Origin: Spirochaetia bacterium UBA5550
Lineage (GTDB): Bacteria > Spirochaetota > UBA4802 > UBA5550
Reading direction: 5' to 3'
Length of the DNA: 21,131 bases
Assembly (NCBI GenBank): GCA_002425885.1
Contig: DINC01000271.1
Coordinates: 1 to 21,131, forward strand
Shown: positions 8,748 to 16,807 of the stretch, piece after piece
How positions within the stretch are numbered: the stretch's first letter is position 1
How the letters are laid out: the number at the start of each line of letters is the position of its first letter
Notes under the pieces: generated by a model
Told to the model about the DNA's origin: nothing
Databases searched by the model: none
Seen by the model: only the letters and a program-made list of their open reading frames with translations
Translations under genes and position numbers: made by a program

Positions 8748-8770
8748 CAAATAGATCTGAGTTTTATTAA

Positions 8771-8813
8771 TAAAAAAACGCTGTATCATCAGTAACCATG
8801 TGATGATACAGCG
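8771..8813 (-). terminator. Strong intrinsic terminator of the CoA-transferase gene
   Basis: A perfect 13-bp stem, CGCTGTATCATCA (8779-8791) with TGATGATACAGCG (8801-8813), has a nine-base loop and on the minus strand is followed by seven T (8778-8772). It lies 53 bases beyond the CoA-transferase stop and insulates it from the downstream DUF4015 gene. Confidence 0.85.
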
Positions 8814-8866
8814 GCACTAAGAATGAGTATTCAGTGATTATATGAAAACGGCAAACTTAAGCATTA

Positions 8867-10255
8867 TCAGTTAATTCTGTTGGACCTTCTCCAGATATTC
8901 ATCTTCTCCGCCTCTTTTACAAGCTCATCCCTGAAATCGGGGTGCGCAAGATTGATGAGACTTTCAGCCCTTGCCCATAGTGACAGCCCCTTGATATTCA
9001 CAACTCCGAATTCAGTGGCTATTGTGCTGGTCACAGACCTGGGTATTGTAACAACTGCGCCGGGAGCAAGACTTGCTTTAATCTTTGAGTGCAGCTTCCC
9101 CTCTTTGTCTCTGAATGTTGACGGGAGACATAGAACCGCTGTTCCGCCTTTTGATTCGTAAGATCCCCAGGTGAAGCTCAAGGCTCCGCCTGTGCCTGAA
9201 TATTGTGTCGGCCCTATAGTTTCAGATGCAGCCTGTCCAATGAGGTCCACTTCCAGTGTTGCATTGATAGAAAACATATTATCCTCGGCTTTGACATTTG
9301 AGTACTCTGTAACATACTCGCCGTTGTATGATGCCATAAGCGGGTTCTTATTCATGAAATCCATGGTCTCTTTTGTGCAGAGGGTGAATGTGAATACACT
9401 CTTCCCTATATCTTTTTTCTTCCTGTTGTTTGTAATCTTTCCGCTCATGTACATATCGTAGAACGCATCGCAGAACATTTCGCTGTGCACGCCCAGATCT
9501 TTCAGGTCGGATTGAGCTATCATTTTTCCTATTGCATTAGGAACTCCCCCTATACCGAGCTGAAGGCATGCTCCGTCTCTGATGAGCGGGATGATATTCT
9601 GTGCGATCTGCACTTCCTCTTCTGTTGCTTCAATGTGCGGCATGCAGAACATCTCGGGATTTGTCCCTTCGATGATATAATCTATCTCCTCGATATTCAT
9701 GTGCTCTTCAGCTCCGCCATATACTACAGGGAAATTGGTGTTTACTTCAACTATTCTGATCGGCGAATTCAGCATATCGCGGCGTGTAAGTGAATTAGAT
9801 ATGCCGAAATTGAAGTTCCCGAAACTGTCCATTGGTGCGCACTGTATTACAGCAACATCTCTTCCGAGACAGTTGTGCCAGAGCGGTTCGGTTCTTGTTT
9901 TGCATACATCCTGAAACTGGAGAGGGGCAAAGGCTGTAACCCCTTTGGACGCAAGCATCCTTTCAATTGGGCCGTACCATGAAGTGTTATACCTGAAGTC
10001 ACCCTTGTCTGCGTTTTCAGCCATCTTCAGCAGCACCTGGGGAACAGGGAGAATTGTGCCCACAATTGATGTATCCAGCTTTGTTATTTCTCCTGCTGCG
10101 ATTCTGTTCGCCAGTGCAATATCAAAAGCAATAGGTTTTGTGTGGAAACATCCGTAAGATACCCTGTCTCCGGATTTTACAAGTTGAGCTGCCTTTTCAG
10201 CTGTGATAAGTTTGTTTCTGTATTTTGTAATTAAATTAGATGTTGTATAATTCAT
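8867..10255 (-). CDS. Family I CoA-transferase / acetyl-CoA hydrolase family (Cat1/AbfT-like)
   Basis: The 462-residue protein matches the acetyl-CoA hydrolase/transferase family that includes 4-hydroxybutyrate, butyrate and succinate CoA-transferases. It has both alpha/beta halves. The glycine-rich QLGIGGVPNAIG (232-243) lies before GVHSEMF, in which Glu259 is the expected catalytic glutamate that forms the CoA thioester. PMDSFGNFNFG and AAVVTIPR-like GAVVTIPRSVT near the C-terminus are also typical. The enzyme would exchange CoA between acetyl-CoA and a short-chain carboxylate in the cytoplasm; which acid cannot be told. GGAGG lies about ten bases before the ATG. A -10-like TATACT (10299-10294) has no good -35, consistent with activator-dependent transcription from the intergenic region shared with the divergent AraC regulator. 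Confidence 0.88.
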   Translation of the reverse strand: MNYTTSNLITKYRNKLITAEKAAQLVKSGDRVSYGCFHTKPIAFDIALANRIAAGEITKLDTSIVGTILPVPQVLLKMAENADKGDFRYNTSWYGPIERMLASKGVTAFAPLQFQDVCKTRTEPLWHNCLGRDVAVIQCAPMDSFGNFNFGISNSLTRRDMLNSPIRIVEVNTNFPVVYGGAEEHMNIEEIDYIIEGTNPEMFCMPHIEATEEEVQIAQNIIPLIRDGACLQLGIGGVPNAIGKMIAQSDLKDLGVHSEMFCDAFYDMYMSGKITNNRKKKDIGKSVFTFTLCTKETMDFMNKNPLMASYNGEYVTEYSNVKAEDNMFSINATLEVDLIGQAASETIGPTQYSGTGGALSFTWGSYESKGGTAVLCLPSTFRDKEGKLHSKIKASLAPGAVVTIPRSVTSTIATEFGVVNIKGLSLWARAESLINLAHPDFRDELVKEAEKMNIWRRSNRIN

Positions 10256-10326
10256 AAATCGGCTTCCTCCGTTACTCTCTTTGTTTTACCGGAAGTATAG
10301 ACGGTTTATACAAAATGTCTCGCTAA

Positions 10327-10374
10327 TATATATTCTGTCCATAAAAAGTGATGTACATTATATATATTGTCCAT
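10327..10374. promoter_or_regulatory. Pair of direct repeats, possible AraC-type operator
   Basis: TATATATTCTGTCCAT (10327-10342) and TATATATTGTCCAT (10361-10374) are direct repeats; the GTCCAT cores are 32 bases apart, about three helical turns, so on one DNA face. The second copy ends six bases upstream of the -35 of the AraC-gene promoter, the place where activators of this family commonly sit. The divergent CoA-transferase gene lies on the other side. Binding by the neighbouring AraC protein is inferred only from position and from the family's preference for direct repeats. Confidence 0.4.
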
Positions 10375-10380
10375 GAGGTA

Positions 10381-10409
10381 TTGACTAACGGGTGTGAATG
10401 GTTTAATAT
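10381..10409 (+). promoter_or_regulatory. Promoter of the 7TM-AraC regulator gene
   Basis: TTGACT (10381-10386), 17 bases, TAATAT (10404-10409): five of six and four of six consensus bases with ideal spacing. Transcription would begin near 10416, giving a leader of only about a dozen bases before the ATG at 10429. This rules out the longer frame start at 10348, which lies upstream of the promoter. Confidence 0.5.
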
Positions 10410-10415
10410 TGAATC

Positions 10416-10420
10416 AGGAA
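10416..10420 (+). promoter_or_regulatory. Ribosome-binding site that decides the AraC-regulator start
   Basis: AGGAA with an eight-base spacer to ATG 10429. The upstream in-frame ATG at 10348 has no purine-rich site and would add 27 residues ahead of the first membrane helix. Confidence 0.5.
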
Positions 10421-10428
10421 AAGTCATC

Positions 10429-11553
10429 ATGGAAATATTGAGTTTGTTCTATAAGCAGTATATATACTTCGGCCCTATTTTTGTTTTTGTGCTGGCACTG
10501 TCTAAGCTTGTATCAAAGCAGAGGCTGCGGATAAATTTTTTCTATTCATTGTCTTATCTGTTCATGGGGCTTGGTATGCTTCAGGTTGTGAGCTATTCAA
10601 TGAAGCCCTATCCCGGTTACTGGTATGTGTCCCATCTCCTGATACCTTTTACTTTCGGCACACCGCTTTTTCTATATCTTAGATTCAGGTTTCTCATTCA
10701 GGGTATTAGCATAAGGATACATCCTGTAATACCGGTTGTCTTTTCAGTCATTACGCTTTTTATTTTTGCGGGACCGTTTTTAGGAGGGGAGTTAAGCTTT
10801 GTTAGGGAACATGCGGAGCTTAGGCCCCTTCTTGATCAATTTTTCATGAATCTCCCTGTTTATTATAAGATTGTTCATCTTATTAATTTTTCCGGCAAGG
10901 TGATTCTTTGTGCGGGTCTCCTTACGCTTCTTTTAAAAACAATTTATCCCTGGCAGGATTCAGATAAGGAGATGAGCATGCAGTCGCGCATAGCTTATAT
11001 CTTTACAATAATGATGTTCCTGACCTCGGCACTTGGCTTTACTGGAGATATAGTTAGTTTTGAATTCAGCAAGGCGTCAATTGCCATGGTGAACACTGTA
11101 ACACTGTGTGTTTTTTTAGCATCGCAATATGATCCCGGCTACTATGCTATTTTTAAACATTTAAGGCAGAAGAAGAAGTATGCTGTTTCAAAAGTTAAAG
11201 GGATAGATGTGATGTCTGTAATCGAACAGCTGAGCATGCTGATGAATGAGAACCGGCTTTACCTTGAAGAGAAGCTTTCCATAAAAGATGTGGCTGAAAT
11301 GCTGGATATCAATCACCAGCAGCTTTCAGAGATACTGAACAGAGAACTGGGTAAAAGCTTCAGCAGCTATGTTAATGATTTCAAGATATCTGAGGCCAGG
11401 AACCTTCTTGTTAATGAGCCGGAACTCCCTGTGATAAGGATTGCAATGTCAGTAGGATTCAATTCTGTAAGAACATTTAACAGGGTCTTTGCAAAAAGTA
11501 CCGGCGTGACGCCGGTGGAATACCGGAACAGACATCTGAAAAAAAAGCTATAG
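10429..11553 (+). CDS. Membrane-anchored AraC-family regulator with N-terminal multi-helix (7TM-type) domain
   Basis: Taken from ATG 10429 the protein has 374 residues. The first roughly 230 are very hydrophobic with about seven predicted membrane spans (for example FGPIFVFVLALSKLV, IPVVFSVITLFIFAGPFL, VILCAGLLTLLLKTI). The C-terminal ~105 residues form the AraC double helix-turn-helix: IKDVAEMLDINHQQLSEILN and IRIAMSVGFNSVRTFNRVF, ending with TGVTPVEYRNRH. This layout is a membrane sensor fused directly to a DNA-binding domain, known from Leptospira and Bacteroidota among others. It is divergent from the CoA-transferase gene and probably controls it, itself, or both, by activation at the direct repeats in between; effector unknown. 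Confidence 0.85.
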   Translation: MEILSLFYKQYIYFGPIFVFVLALSKLVSKQRLRINFFYSLSYLFMGLGMLQVVSYSMKPYPGYWYVSHLLIPFTFGTPLFLYLRFRFLIQGISIRIHPVIPVVFSVITLFIFAGPFLGGELSFVREHAELRPLLDQFFMNLPVYYKIVHLINFSGKVILCAGLLTLLLKTIYPWQDSDKEMSMQSRIAYIFTIMMFLTSALGFTGDIVSFEFSKASIAMVNTVTLCVFLASQYDPGYYAIFKHLRQKKKYAVSKVKGIDVMSVIEQLSMLMNENRLYLEEKLSIKDVAEMLDINHQQLSEILNRELGKSFSSYVNDFKISEARNLLVNEPELPVIRIAMSVGFNSVRTFNRVFAKSTGVTPVEYRNRHLKKKL

Positions 11554-11659
11554 TTTTGAATTGACCTCCCCAACCTGCTTTATATCTTTGAATTAATTAT
11601 AAAGTTCACTATATTGATTATGTTATTATCATGTTTTTCAAACACCGGGTTTTATAAAA

Positions 11660-13747
11660 ATGGACATAATAGATTATCAGAATATAATTCTGGAGTCTTC
11701 TTTCGGTTACGCCTATTACAGGCTTATACTTGATGAGAAAGGTGCACCTTCTGATTATTGTTTTTTGGAGGTCAATAGAGCTTTTGAAGAGATGACCGGT
11801 GTCAGACGGGAAAGAGTTATAGGTATGAAAGCAACTGAACTTTTCTCCGGTGATGATCATGAAACAGCAGAAAGGATACAGCTTTACGGGAACTCGGTTT
11901 TAAATAAACAGAAGATTGTATTGGAACAATATAGTGTGTTTTTCAGCAAGTGGTACAGAGTCGAAGTGTCTCCGCAGAATGGCCTCTATTTTGTAACTAT
12001 CTTCTCAGATATTACTGAACTTAAAAAGAGCACATCAAAGCTGATGCAGTATATGGAATATGCCCCGGATGGTATTTTCATTGCGGATAATCAGGGGAAG
12101 TTCGTCTCCGTAAACCCCGCAGGGTGCAGGCTTCTCGGTTTCGCGGAAGATGAACTCCGCAGCAAGTCAATAACCGATTTTGTTGCACCTGAAAGCCGCG
12201 AGAGCAGTTTTGACGGGATAAGGAATCTTCTTGTTTCAGGGAGCGATAAGAGGGAGATACTCCTGATGCGGAATGGAGGAGGCGATATATGGGTATCTCT
12301 TAAAACAGAACGTCTCCCTGACGGAACATTCATGGGATTCTGCAGAGATATTTCAGATCGTAAAATAGCTGAAGCCGGGTTAAAACAATTTGCAATGTTC
12401 AATAAAACTCTTATTGAGACCATACCTCTCCCTGTTTACTATAAAGATATAGATGGTAAATATATCGGTCTGAACAAAGCGATGGAGGTGTTATACGGCC
12501 GAAGCAGAGTCGAATTTGAAGGAAAAAATGTTTTGGATGTCTCCCCCCCCTCAGTTGCTGAGAGATATAAAAAGAATGACGATGAACTTCTTCAGAATCC
12601 GGGAGTTCAGATGTTCGAGGATCAGTGGATTGATTCTTACGGTGAAACCCATGATGTCATTTTTCACAAGGCTACATTCAACAATATTGACGGAAGTGTT
12701 GGGGGGATAATCGGCGCTATTGTTGATATAACAGGGCTCAAAAAAACACACAGGGAGCTTGAGCTTTACTTCAGGGCTATTCAGTCTGTTGATCAGCCTC
12801 TTCTGATAACGGACAACAGAGGCAATATAATCCGTGTAAATAATGCATTTATAAAATTGTATGGTTTTACTTATGAAGAGCTGAGAGAGAGTAACCCCAA
12901 TCTTCTGAATCCGGGAAAAGAAGTTTATATTAACTTCGGATATTCAGAAGAGGAATATAATGATCTTTTCAGGGCAATGTGGAAGTCAATCACAAATCCG
13001 GATAAAGGCACCTGGGAAGGTGTGCTGATTAATAGAAAAAAGGATGGTTCATTAATATGGGTGAAGCTTATTATCAATGCTGTTTATGATGATGAACATA
13101 CACCCGTTAATTATATTGCTCTCCCTGTTGATATAACAGGGACACTGCAGAAAGAGACAATTACGAGGATTGAACTCTACCGGACAATTGCAGCACTTGC
13201 TGAACTGAGAGATAATGAGACAGGTAACCACATGCGCCGTGTCGGTATTTATGCCAAGCTTCTTGCACGTGGATACAATATGCCTGAGAAATACTGCAAT
13301 GATATAGAAGTCTTCGCACCGCTCCATGATATAGGTAAGGTCGGAATACTGGACTCTCTCCTGCTTGCTGAGAGGAACCTTACCCCCTCTGAATACGAAA
13401 TAATGAAGACGCACACGATTCTCGGGCATAATATTGTTAAAGGGAAGAAGGAGCTTGAGATGGTTGCTGCAATTACCATTGCTCATCATGAGTGGTATGA
13501 CGGCTCCGGATATCCTAAAGGACTGAGCGGCCTTGACATACCTCTTTCAGCAAGGATTACCGCAGTTGCTGATGTGTATGACGCTTTAAGGAGCAGGCGC
13601 CCCTACAAGGGGGAGTGGACACACGAAGAGGCTGTGAAGTACATAATAGGAAAATCGGGGGTTCAATTTGATCCTGATGTTGTTGAGATATTCGGCAATA
13701 TCAGCGGCAGGATCGGGAAGATCTATATGGAATTGAAAGACGTATAA
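11660..13747 (+). CDS. Four-PAS HD-GYP protein, putative cyclic-di-GMP phosphodiesterase
   Basis: The 695-residue protein has no signal peptide or membrane helix, so it is probably cytosolic. Four PAS/PAC units follow in series at about 5-123, 127-243, 246-366 and 368-503, each closing with a D-I-T/S motif (SDITEL, RDISDR, VDITGL, VDITGT). The C-terminal HD-GYP domain (about 505-690) has HDIGKVGI (His556, Asp557), HHEWYDGSGYPKGL (609-622, with the intact GYP) and ITAVADVYDALRSRRPYK, so the metal centre looks complete and active hydrolysis of c-di-GMP is expected. The ATG at 11660 lacks a good ribosome site (only CCGGG nearby), making the start less certain, although PAS1 begins directly after it. 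It follows the AraC gene by 106 bases and is followed by a terminator hairpin. Confidence 0.9.
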   Translation: MDIIDYQNIILESSFGYAYYRLILDEKGAPSDYCFLEVNRAFEEMTGVRRERVIGMKATELFSGDDHETAERIQLYGNSVLNKQKIVLEQYSVFFSKWYRVEVSPQNGLYFVTIFSDITELKKSTSKLMQYMEYAPDGIFIADNQGKFVSVNPAGCRLLGFAEDELRSKSITDFVAPESRESSFDGIRNLLVSGSDKREILLMRNGGGDIWVSLKTERLPDGTFMGFCRDISDRKIAEAGLKQFAMFNKTLIETIPLPVYYKDIDGKYIGLNKAMEVLYGRSRVEFEGKNVLDVSPPSVAERYKKNDDELLQNPGVQMFEDQWIDSYGETHDVIFHKATFNNIDGSVGGIIGAIVDITGLKKTHRELELYFRAIQSVDQPLLITDNRGNIIRVNNAFIKLYGFTYEELRESNPNLLNPGKEVYINFGYSEEEYNDLFRAMWKSITNPDKGTWEGVLINRKKDGSLIWVKLIINAVYDDEHTPVNYIALPVDITGTLQKETITRIELYRTIAALAELRDNETGNHMRRVGIYAKLLARGYNMPEKYCNDIEVFAPLHDIGKVGILDSLLLAERNLTPSEYEIMKTHTILGHNIVKGKKELEMVAAITIAHHEWYDGSGYPKGLSGLDIPLSARITAVADVYDALRSRRPYKGEWTHEEAVKYIIGKSGVQFDPDVVEIFGNISGRIGKIYMELKDV

Positions 13748-13765
13748 TCCGCGCCGGATATTTTT
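13747..13765 (+). terminator. Short intrinsic terminator after the HD-GYP gene
   Basis: Stem ATCCG/CGGAT (13747-13751 with 13755-13759) and a three-base loop, then A and five T. The stem starts in the stop codon. It is short but GC-rich at its base and correctly oriented. Confidence 0.5.
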
Positions 13766-13931
13766 AAATATACTGCTTAAAAACAGCCGTAATTTTGAAT
13801 AAGCTTTTGCCTCAATGCCGGACAATAGTTATTGCATCTTTTCACGTAATAAAATTAATTGTCATAGTTTAAATAACTTATGCGGGCACTCTGCCGGTGT
13901 CCCGATGTATTACGCTATAAGAGGAATCAGA

Positions 13932-15029
13932 ATGAAAGAGCTTTTTGAAAAAACATCGATTAATGGACTTGAACTTAAGAACAGATTTATCCGATCCGCC
14001 ACATGGGAGAGGATGGCTGACGATAAGGGGCATCTCACAGAGAGGCTGCTGAATGTATATGAAAAAATTGCTGACGGCGGGGCTGCTGCCATAATAACAG
14101 GTTATGCTTTTGTTATTGAAGATGAACAGCCCAATGCGCGTATGATGGGTATATACAATGATTCATTCATTGATGAGTGTAAAAAACTCACTGACGCGGT
14201 GCACAAAAGAGGGAGTAAAATAATTCTACAGATCGTTTACGGCGGTTCATTTACATGGTATAATACTGCTGAGCGGGTTATATGGGGTCCATCGGCAGTT
14301 ACAAACAAAGTATCAAATGTCACTCCGAAAGAGATGACTCTTGAAGAGATTAAGATTCTTATCGAGGCCTTTGGTGATGCGGCTCTGCGAGCGAAAAAGA
14401 GCGGCTTTGACGGTGTCGAGATCCACGGCGCGCACAGTTACCTGCTCAATATGTTTCTTGCTCCGTTTTTTAATATCAGGGAGGATCAGTACGGCGGAAG
14501 CGCGGAGAACAGGGCACGGATTATTTATGATGTATATGATAACGCAAGGTCTAAGGTGGGGGAAGAGTTTCCGATACTTATTAAGCTGAATTGCTCAGAT
14601 TTTATGGGAGATAAAGGTTTTACTTTTGCTGACTGCAAAGAGATGTGCAGAAATCTTGCAGCAAGGGGAATTGATGCAATAGAGATTAGCGGGGGGCCGG
14701 TATTCAGGGGTCCTAAACCGGAGAAAGATCCCTCAGACTTTCCGGCGGAGAGTATTGGTAAAGAATCTTACTTCGCGGCTTACGCAAAAGAAATAGCAGG
14801 TGAAGTTGATGTACCTGTGATACTTGTGGGGGGTAACAGGTCAGTTGAAACAATGGAGAATATTCTTAAGGATTCAGCCATTGAGTGCTTCTCTATATCC
14901 AGGCCTCTGCTCAGCGAGCCTGATCTGATTAATAAATGGAGCAAAGACAGAAGTTACAAGCCCCGTTGTGTGTCATGCAATAAGTGTTTTGATGAAAATG
15001 GAAATATCTGCATTCTGGACAGGGAATAA
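13932..15029 (+). CDS. Old yellow enzyme-family FMN oxidoreductase with C-terminal Cys cluster
   Basis: ATG 13932 is chosen because GAGG (13921-13924) lies seven bases upstream and the protein then begins like its relatives (MKELFEKTSINGLELKNRFI); the longer frame from 13815 adds 39 unlikely residues. The 365-residue TIM barrel has RSATWE near 21-26, and EIHGAHSYLLNMFLAPFFN (163-181) with the substrate-binding pair His165/His168 and proton-donor Tyr170, as in YqjM-type enzymes; DQYGGS, AIEISGG and ILVGGNRS are FMN and phosphate contacts. These enzymes reduce activated C=C bonds using NAD(P)H. The C-terminus ends with Cys346, 349, 352 and 360, resembling the start of the Fe-S motif of 2,4-dienoyl-CoA reductases but with no second flavin/NAD domain. 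Convergent with a TetR gene, two-base gap. Confidence 0.88.
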   Translation: MKELFEKTSINGLELKNRFIRSATWERMADDKGHLTERLLNVYEKIADGGAAAIITGYAFVIEDEQPNARMMGIYNDSFIDECKKLTDAVHKRGSKIILQIVYGGSFTWYNTAERVIWGPSAVTNKVSNVTPKEMTLEEIKILIEAFGDAALRAKKSGFDGVEIHGAHSYLLNMFLAPFFNIREDQYGGSAENRARIIYDVYDNARSKVGEEFPILIKLNCSDFMGDKGFTFADCKEMCRNLAARGIDAIEISGGPVFRGPKPEKDPSDFPAESIGKESYFAAYAKEIAGEVDVPVILVGGNRSVETMENILKDSAIECFSISRPLLSEPDLINKWSKDRSYKPRCVSCNKCFDENGNICILDRE

Positions 15030-15031
15030 AA

Positions 15032-15724
15032 TTAATCCGGAGACAGGGCTTTCTTAAGAAAATACATTACACCATCCCTGATGGATTTATCATCCTTCAG
15101 GGATTTTTCACCTGCAAAGATCTTCATTCTCTCGCCGTAATACTCCGATGAATATGAAAACTGCATCAGCAGAATAATATTATCAATACAGAAAGCCGTA
15201 ATGTCGGGATTGATTTTTTTATCAACAGTCCCGTCTTTTATTGCAGCATTAAGTATGCTTTTATAGTATTTTGAAGATATGGTCTCCATCTTGAGGGATA
15301 GCTTTTTTGATATCTTTGCAAGGCCCTGTGTTGTGGCTTCAAGATAGATCTGGTTCAGGAGTCTGTATTCCCTTGCATATTTCTGTACATAGCTGATTAT
15401 TGTATCAAGCCTGTCAAAAATTGAACCGGGGATATTATCTATCTGCGCAAGTGACTGTTCAATGAGGCTGTATGCCTCATCCATAACTGTCAGGAAGAGG
15501 TTCTCCTTCGACTCGAAGTACTGGTACATTGAACCGATGCTGATGCCGGCGTTTTTTGCTATTACGTTTATATTGGCAGCGTTATATCCCATGGAGGAGA
15601 ATTCGATAAGCGCAGCTTCAATAATTCTGCCGCGCTTATCATCTGCAATCTTTTCAAACTGATCCGTGTGATATTTCTTCTTTGACTGCCTGGTTTTTTT
15701 TAATGAATCTTTATTCTTTTCCAT
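15032..15724 (-). CDS. TetR/AcrR-family transcriptional regulator
   Basis: The 230 residues open with a Lys-rich leader (1-30), then a TetR helix-turn-helix (about 31-78: RGRIIEAALIEFSSMGYNAA followed by INVIAKNAGISIGSMYQYFE), and an all-helical ligand domain of low conservation. Typically a homodimeric repressor released by a small hydrophobic ligand. The ATG at 15724 has no clear ribosome site (AAGTAAGATATAAT precedes it), so the start may differ slightly. It lies downstream of the SCP2/transketolase operon on the same strand, separated by a pair of 79-base repeats, and converges on the old yellow enzyme gene. Its target is unknown. Confidence 0.88.
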   Translation of the reverse strand: MEKNKDSLKKTRQSKKKYHTDQFEKIADDKRGRIIEAALIEFSSMGYNAANINVIAKNAGISIGSMYQYFESKENLFLTVMDEAYSLIEQSLAQIDNIPGSIFDRLDTIISYVQKYAREYRLLNQIYLEATTQGLAKISKKLSLKMETISSKYYKSILNAAIKDGTVDKKINPDITAFCIDNIILLMQFSYSSEYYGERMKIFAGEKSLKDDKSIRDGVMYFLKKALSPD

Positions 15725-15741
15725 ATTATATCTTACTTGTT

Positions 15742-15820
15742 AACCACCCGCTTCGCTGGAGTCACGAAGTTCACGGAGGAGAGGAGATGAAAAACTCCGT
15801 GCTCTCTGTGTCTCCGTGGT
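15742..15820. repeat. 79-base palindromic intergenic repeat, copy 1
   Basis: Begins AACCACCCGCTTCGCTGGAG and ends CTCCGTGGT. Differs from copy 2 (15938-16016) at seven of 79 positions, same orientation. CACGGAG-type and CTCCGTG-type motifs at the two ends can pair, so the element folds on itself. The 303-base gap 15725-16027 consists of the two copies plus a 117-base spacer without genes. Elements of this CTCCGTG style are common in unrelated bacterial genomes; it resembles a REP or MITE-like non-autonomous repeat. Confidence 0.8.
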
Positions 15821-15937
15821 GAACTTGCTCTAAAATTTACGAGAGAAGTAAAACCTTTTTTAATAAAATCAGGCACACCCTGCGGGGCATTTTAAATTGG
15901 TTAACACCCCTTTACCCCTTAAAAGAATAAGTATAAA

Positions 15938-16016
15938 AACCACCCGCTTCGCTGGAGTCACGGAGTTCACGGAGGAGAGGAGATAAAAAACTCAGTGTCC
16001 TCCGTGCCTCCGTGGT
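15938..16016. repeat. 79-base palindromic intergenic repeat, copy 2
   Basis: Second copy, the same length as copy 1 and about 91% identical. It starts 11 bases beyond the stop of the SCP2-like gene at 16028, so the operon transcript reads straight into a foldable element; it may act as 3'-end stabiliser or terminator, although no T-run follows the fold. This copy keeps the tandem CCTCCGTGCCTCCGTGG and CACGGAGTTCACGGAGG arms better than copy 1. Confidence 0.8.
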
Positions 16017-16027
16017 AAAAAGAATAA

Positions 16028-16804
16028 TTACGTCAGCATAGCCTGTATCCGCTGCATAAAATCATTAAGCTGAGCAGCATACTCCGGCGCCCCTTCAATA
16101 GTGACAAAACCCTTTGCAACGCCTTCAACAAACTCCACGTCGCGCAGAAGTACTGCAAGAGCCCCGTCAATTCCGTGGAACTTCATGTGTATGAAGGGCC
16201 TTTTACGTGTGTATACTCCGCGCCCGGCTTTGCTTTTTCCCGCTTTTACGCGAAGGTACGCAGCTATGTCCGTGCCGTCAACTGTAATCTGGTATATCCT
16301 GTCAGGCTGTTTGGTTGTCCATTTAACCATTTCCGGATCACCCCCTTTGTTGTACTGGCTAAGCGCGGTTGTGATCATATAGAAAGCAAGCTTTACCTTC
16401 AGCGTCTTTTTATCCATCTTTTTAGGCCGCGCATTTGGCATCATTATTTTCAGTGACAGGAGCAGCGAAAAGACTTTTACCAGGAGCCCGAACTTACTGA
16501 ATCCGTAAATTTTAGGTATAACAGGTTTCCCTGCAAGCATGTCATTCATCTTCTTCACTGAACTGAATGAAAATGTAATGTCCGGTGAATCGCAAATCCC
16601 CTGTTCAACCATGAAATCACCCTTATCCAGGACAAGCCATGCACCTATATCGCCCGCCGGGTCCTTTGCCCTGAACTGTACATTGGCAGTAACGCCGCTG
16701 AACTTCTGCTTCATCTTCGGGTCATCATTAAGTATAACCTTCATCACAGGGAATACGGCATGGGTAAAGAGACGGGCAGCAAGGAGTTCTCTTTCTGTTG
16801 CCAT
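16028..16804 (-). CDS. SCP2-like lipid-binding protein B
   Basis: The 258-residue protein has an SCP2 (sterol carrier protein 2-like) first half: GAWLVLDKGDFMVEQGI (54-70), PDITFSFSSVKKMNDMLAGK (74-93), a pattern typical of SCP2 beta-sheet and ligand tunnel. A second half (about 165-255) repeats a related pattern: FIHMKFHGIDGAL (204-216) and VAKGFVTIEGAPE (229-241). No signal peptide. Domains of this type bind fatty acyl, sterol or other lipid ligands. The ATG is three bases after the transketolase C stop with GAGG upstream, so the two are translationally coupled; it is the last gene of the operon. It appears paralogous to the first gene at 20025-20786: aligned VE-x-GI, GF-x-K-x-G-x-L and final MK...A-x-G-x-V-x-I-x-G motifs. 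Confidence 0.72.
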   Translation of the reverse strand: MATERELLAARLFTHAVFPVMKVILNDDPKMKQKFSGVTANVQFRAKDPAGDIGAWLVLDKGDFMVEQGICDSPDITFSFSSVKKMNDMLAGKPVIPKIYGFSKFGLLVKVFSLLLSLKIMMPNARPKKMDKKTLKVKLAFYMITTALSQYNKGGDPEMVKWTTKQPDRIYQITVDGTDIAAYLRVKAGKSKAGRGVYTRKRPFIHMKFHGIDGALAVLLRDVEFVEGVAKGFVTIEGAPEYAAQLNDFMQRIQAMLT

Positions 16805-16807
16805 AGC

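Noticed and set aside
10348..10428. Longer N-terminus for the AraC regulator starting at 10348
   Set aside because: It begins upstream of the promoter and covers one operator-like repeat; no ribosome site, and the added residues precede the first membrane helix without family resemblance.
13815..13931. Longer N-terminus for the old yellow enzyme
   Set aside because: GAGG and the family-typical start point to 13932; the extension has no family resemblance.
15722..15727. TATAAT next to the TetR ATG at 15724
   Set aside because: Transcription from it would start inside the coding region, with no later in-frame start before the DNA-binding domain.
15742..16016. CRISPR-like repeat-spacer pattern
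   Set aside because: Only two copies, 79 bases each with a 117-base gap, internally palindromic, and no cas genes in the window.
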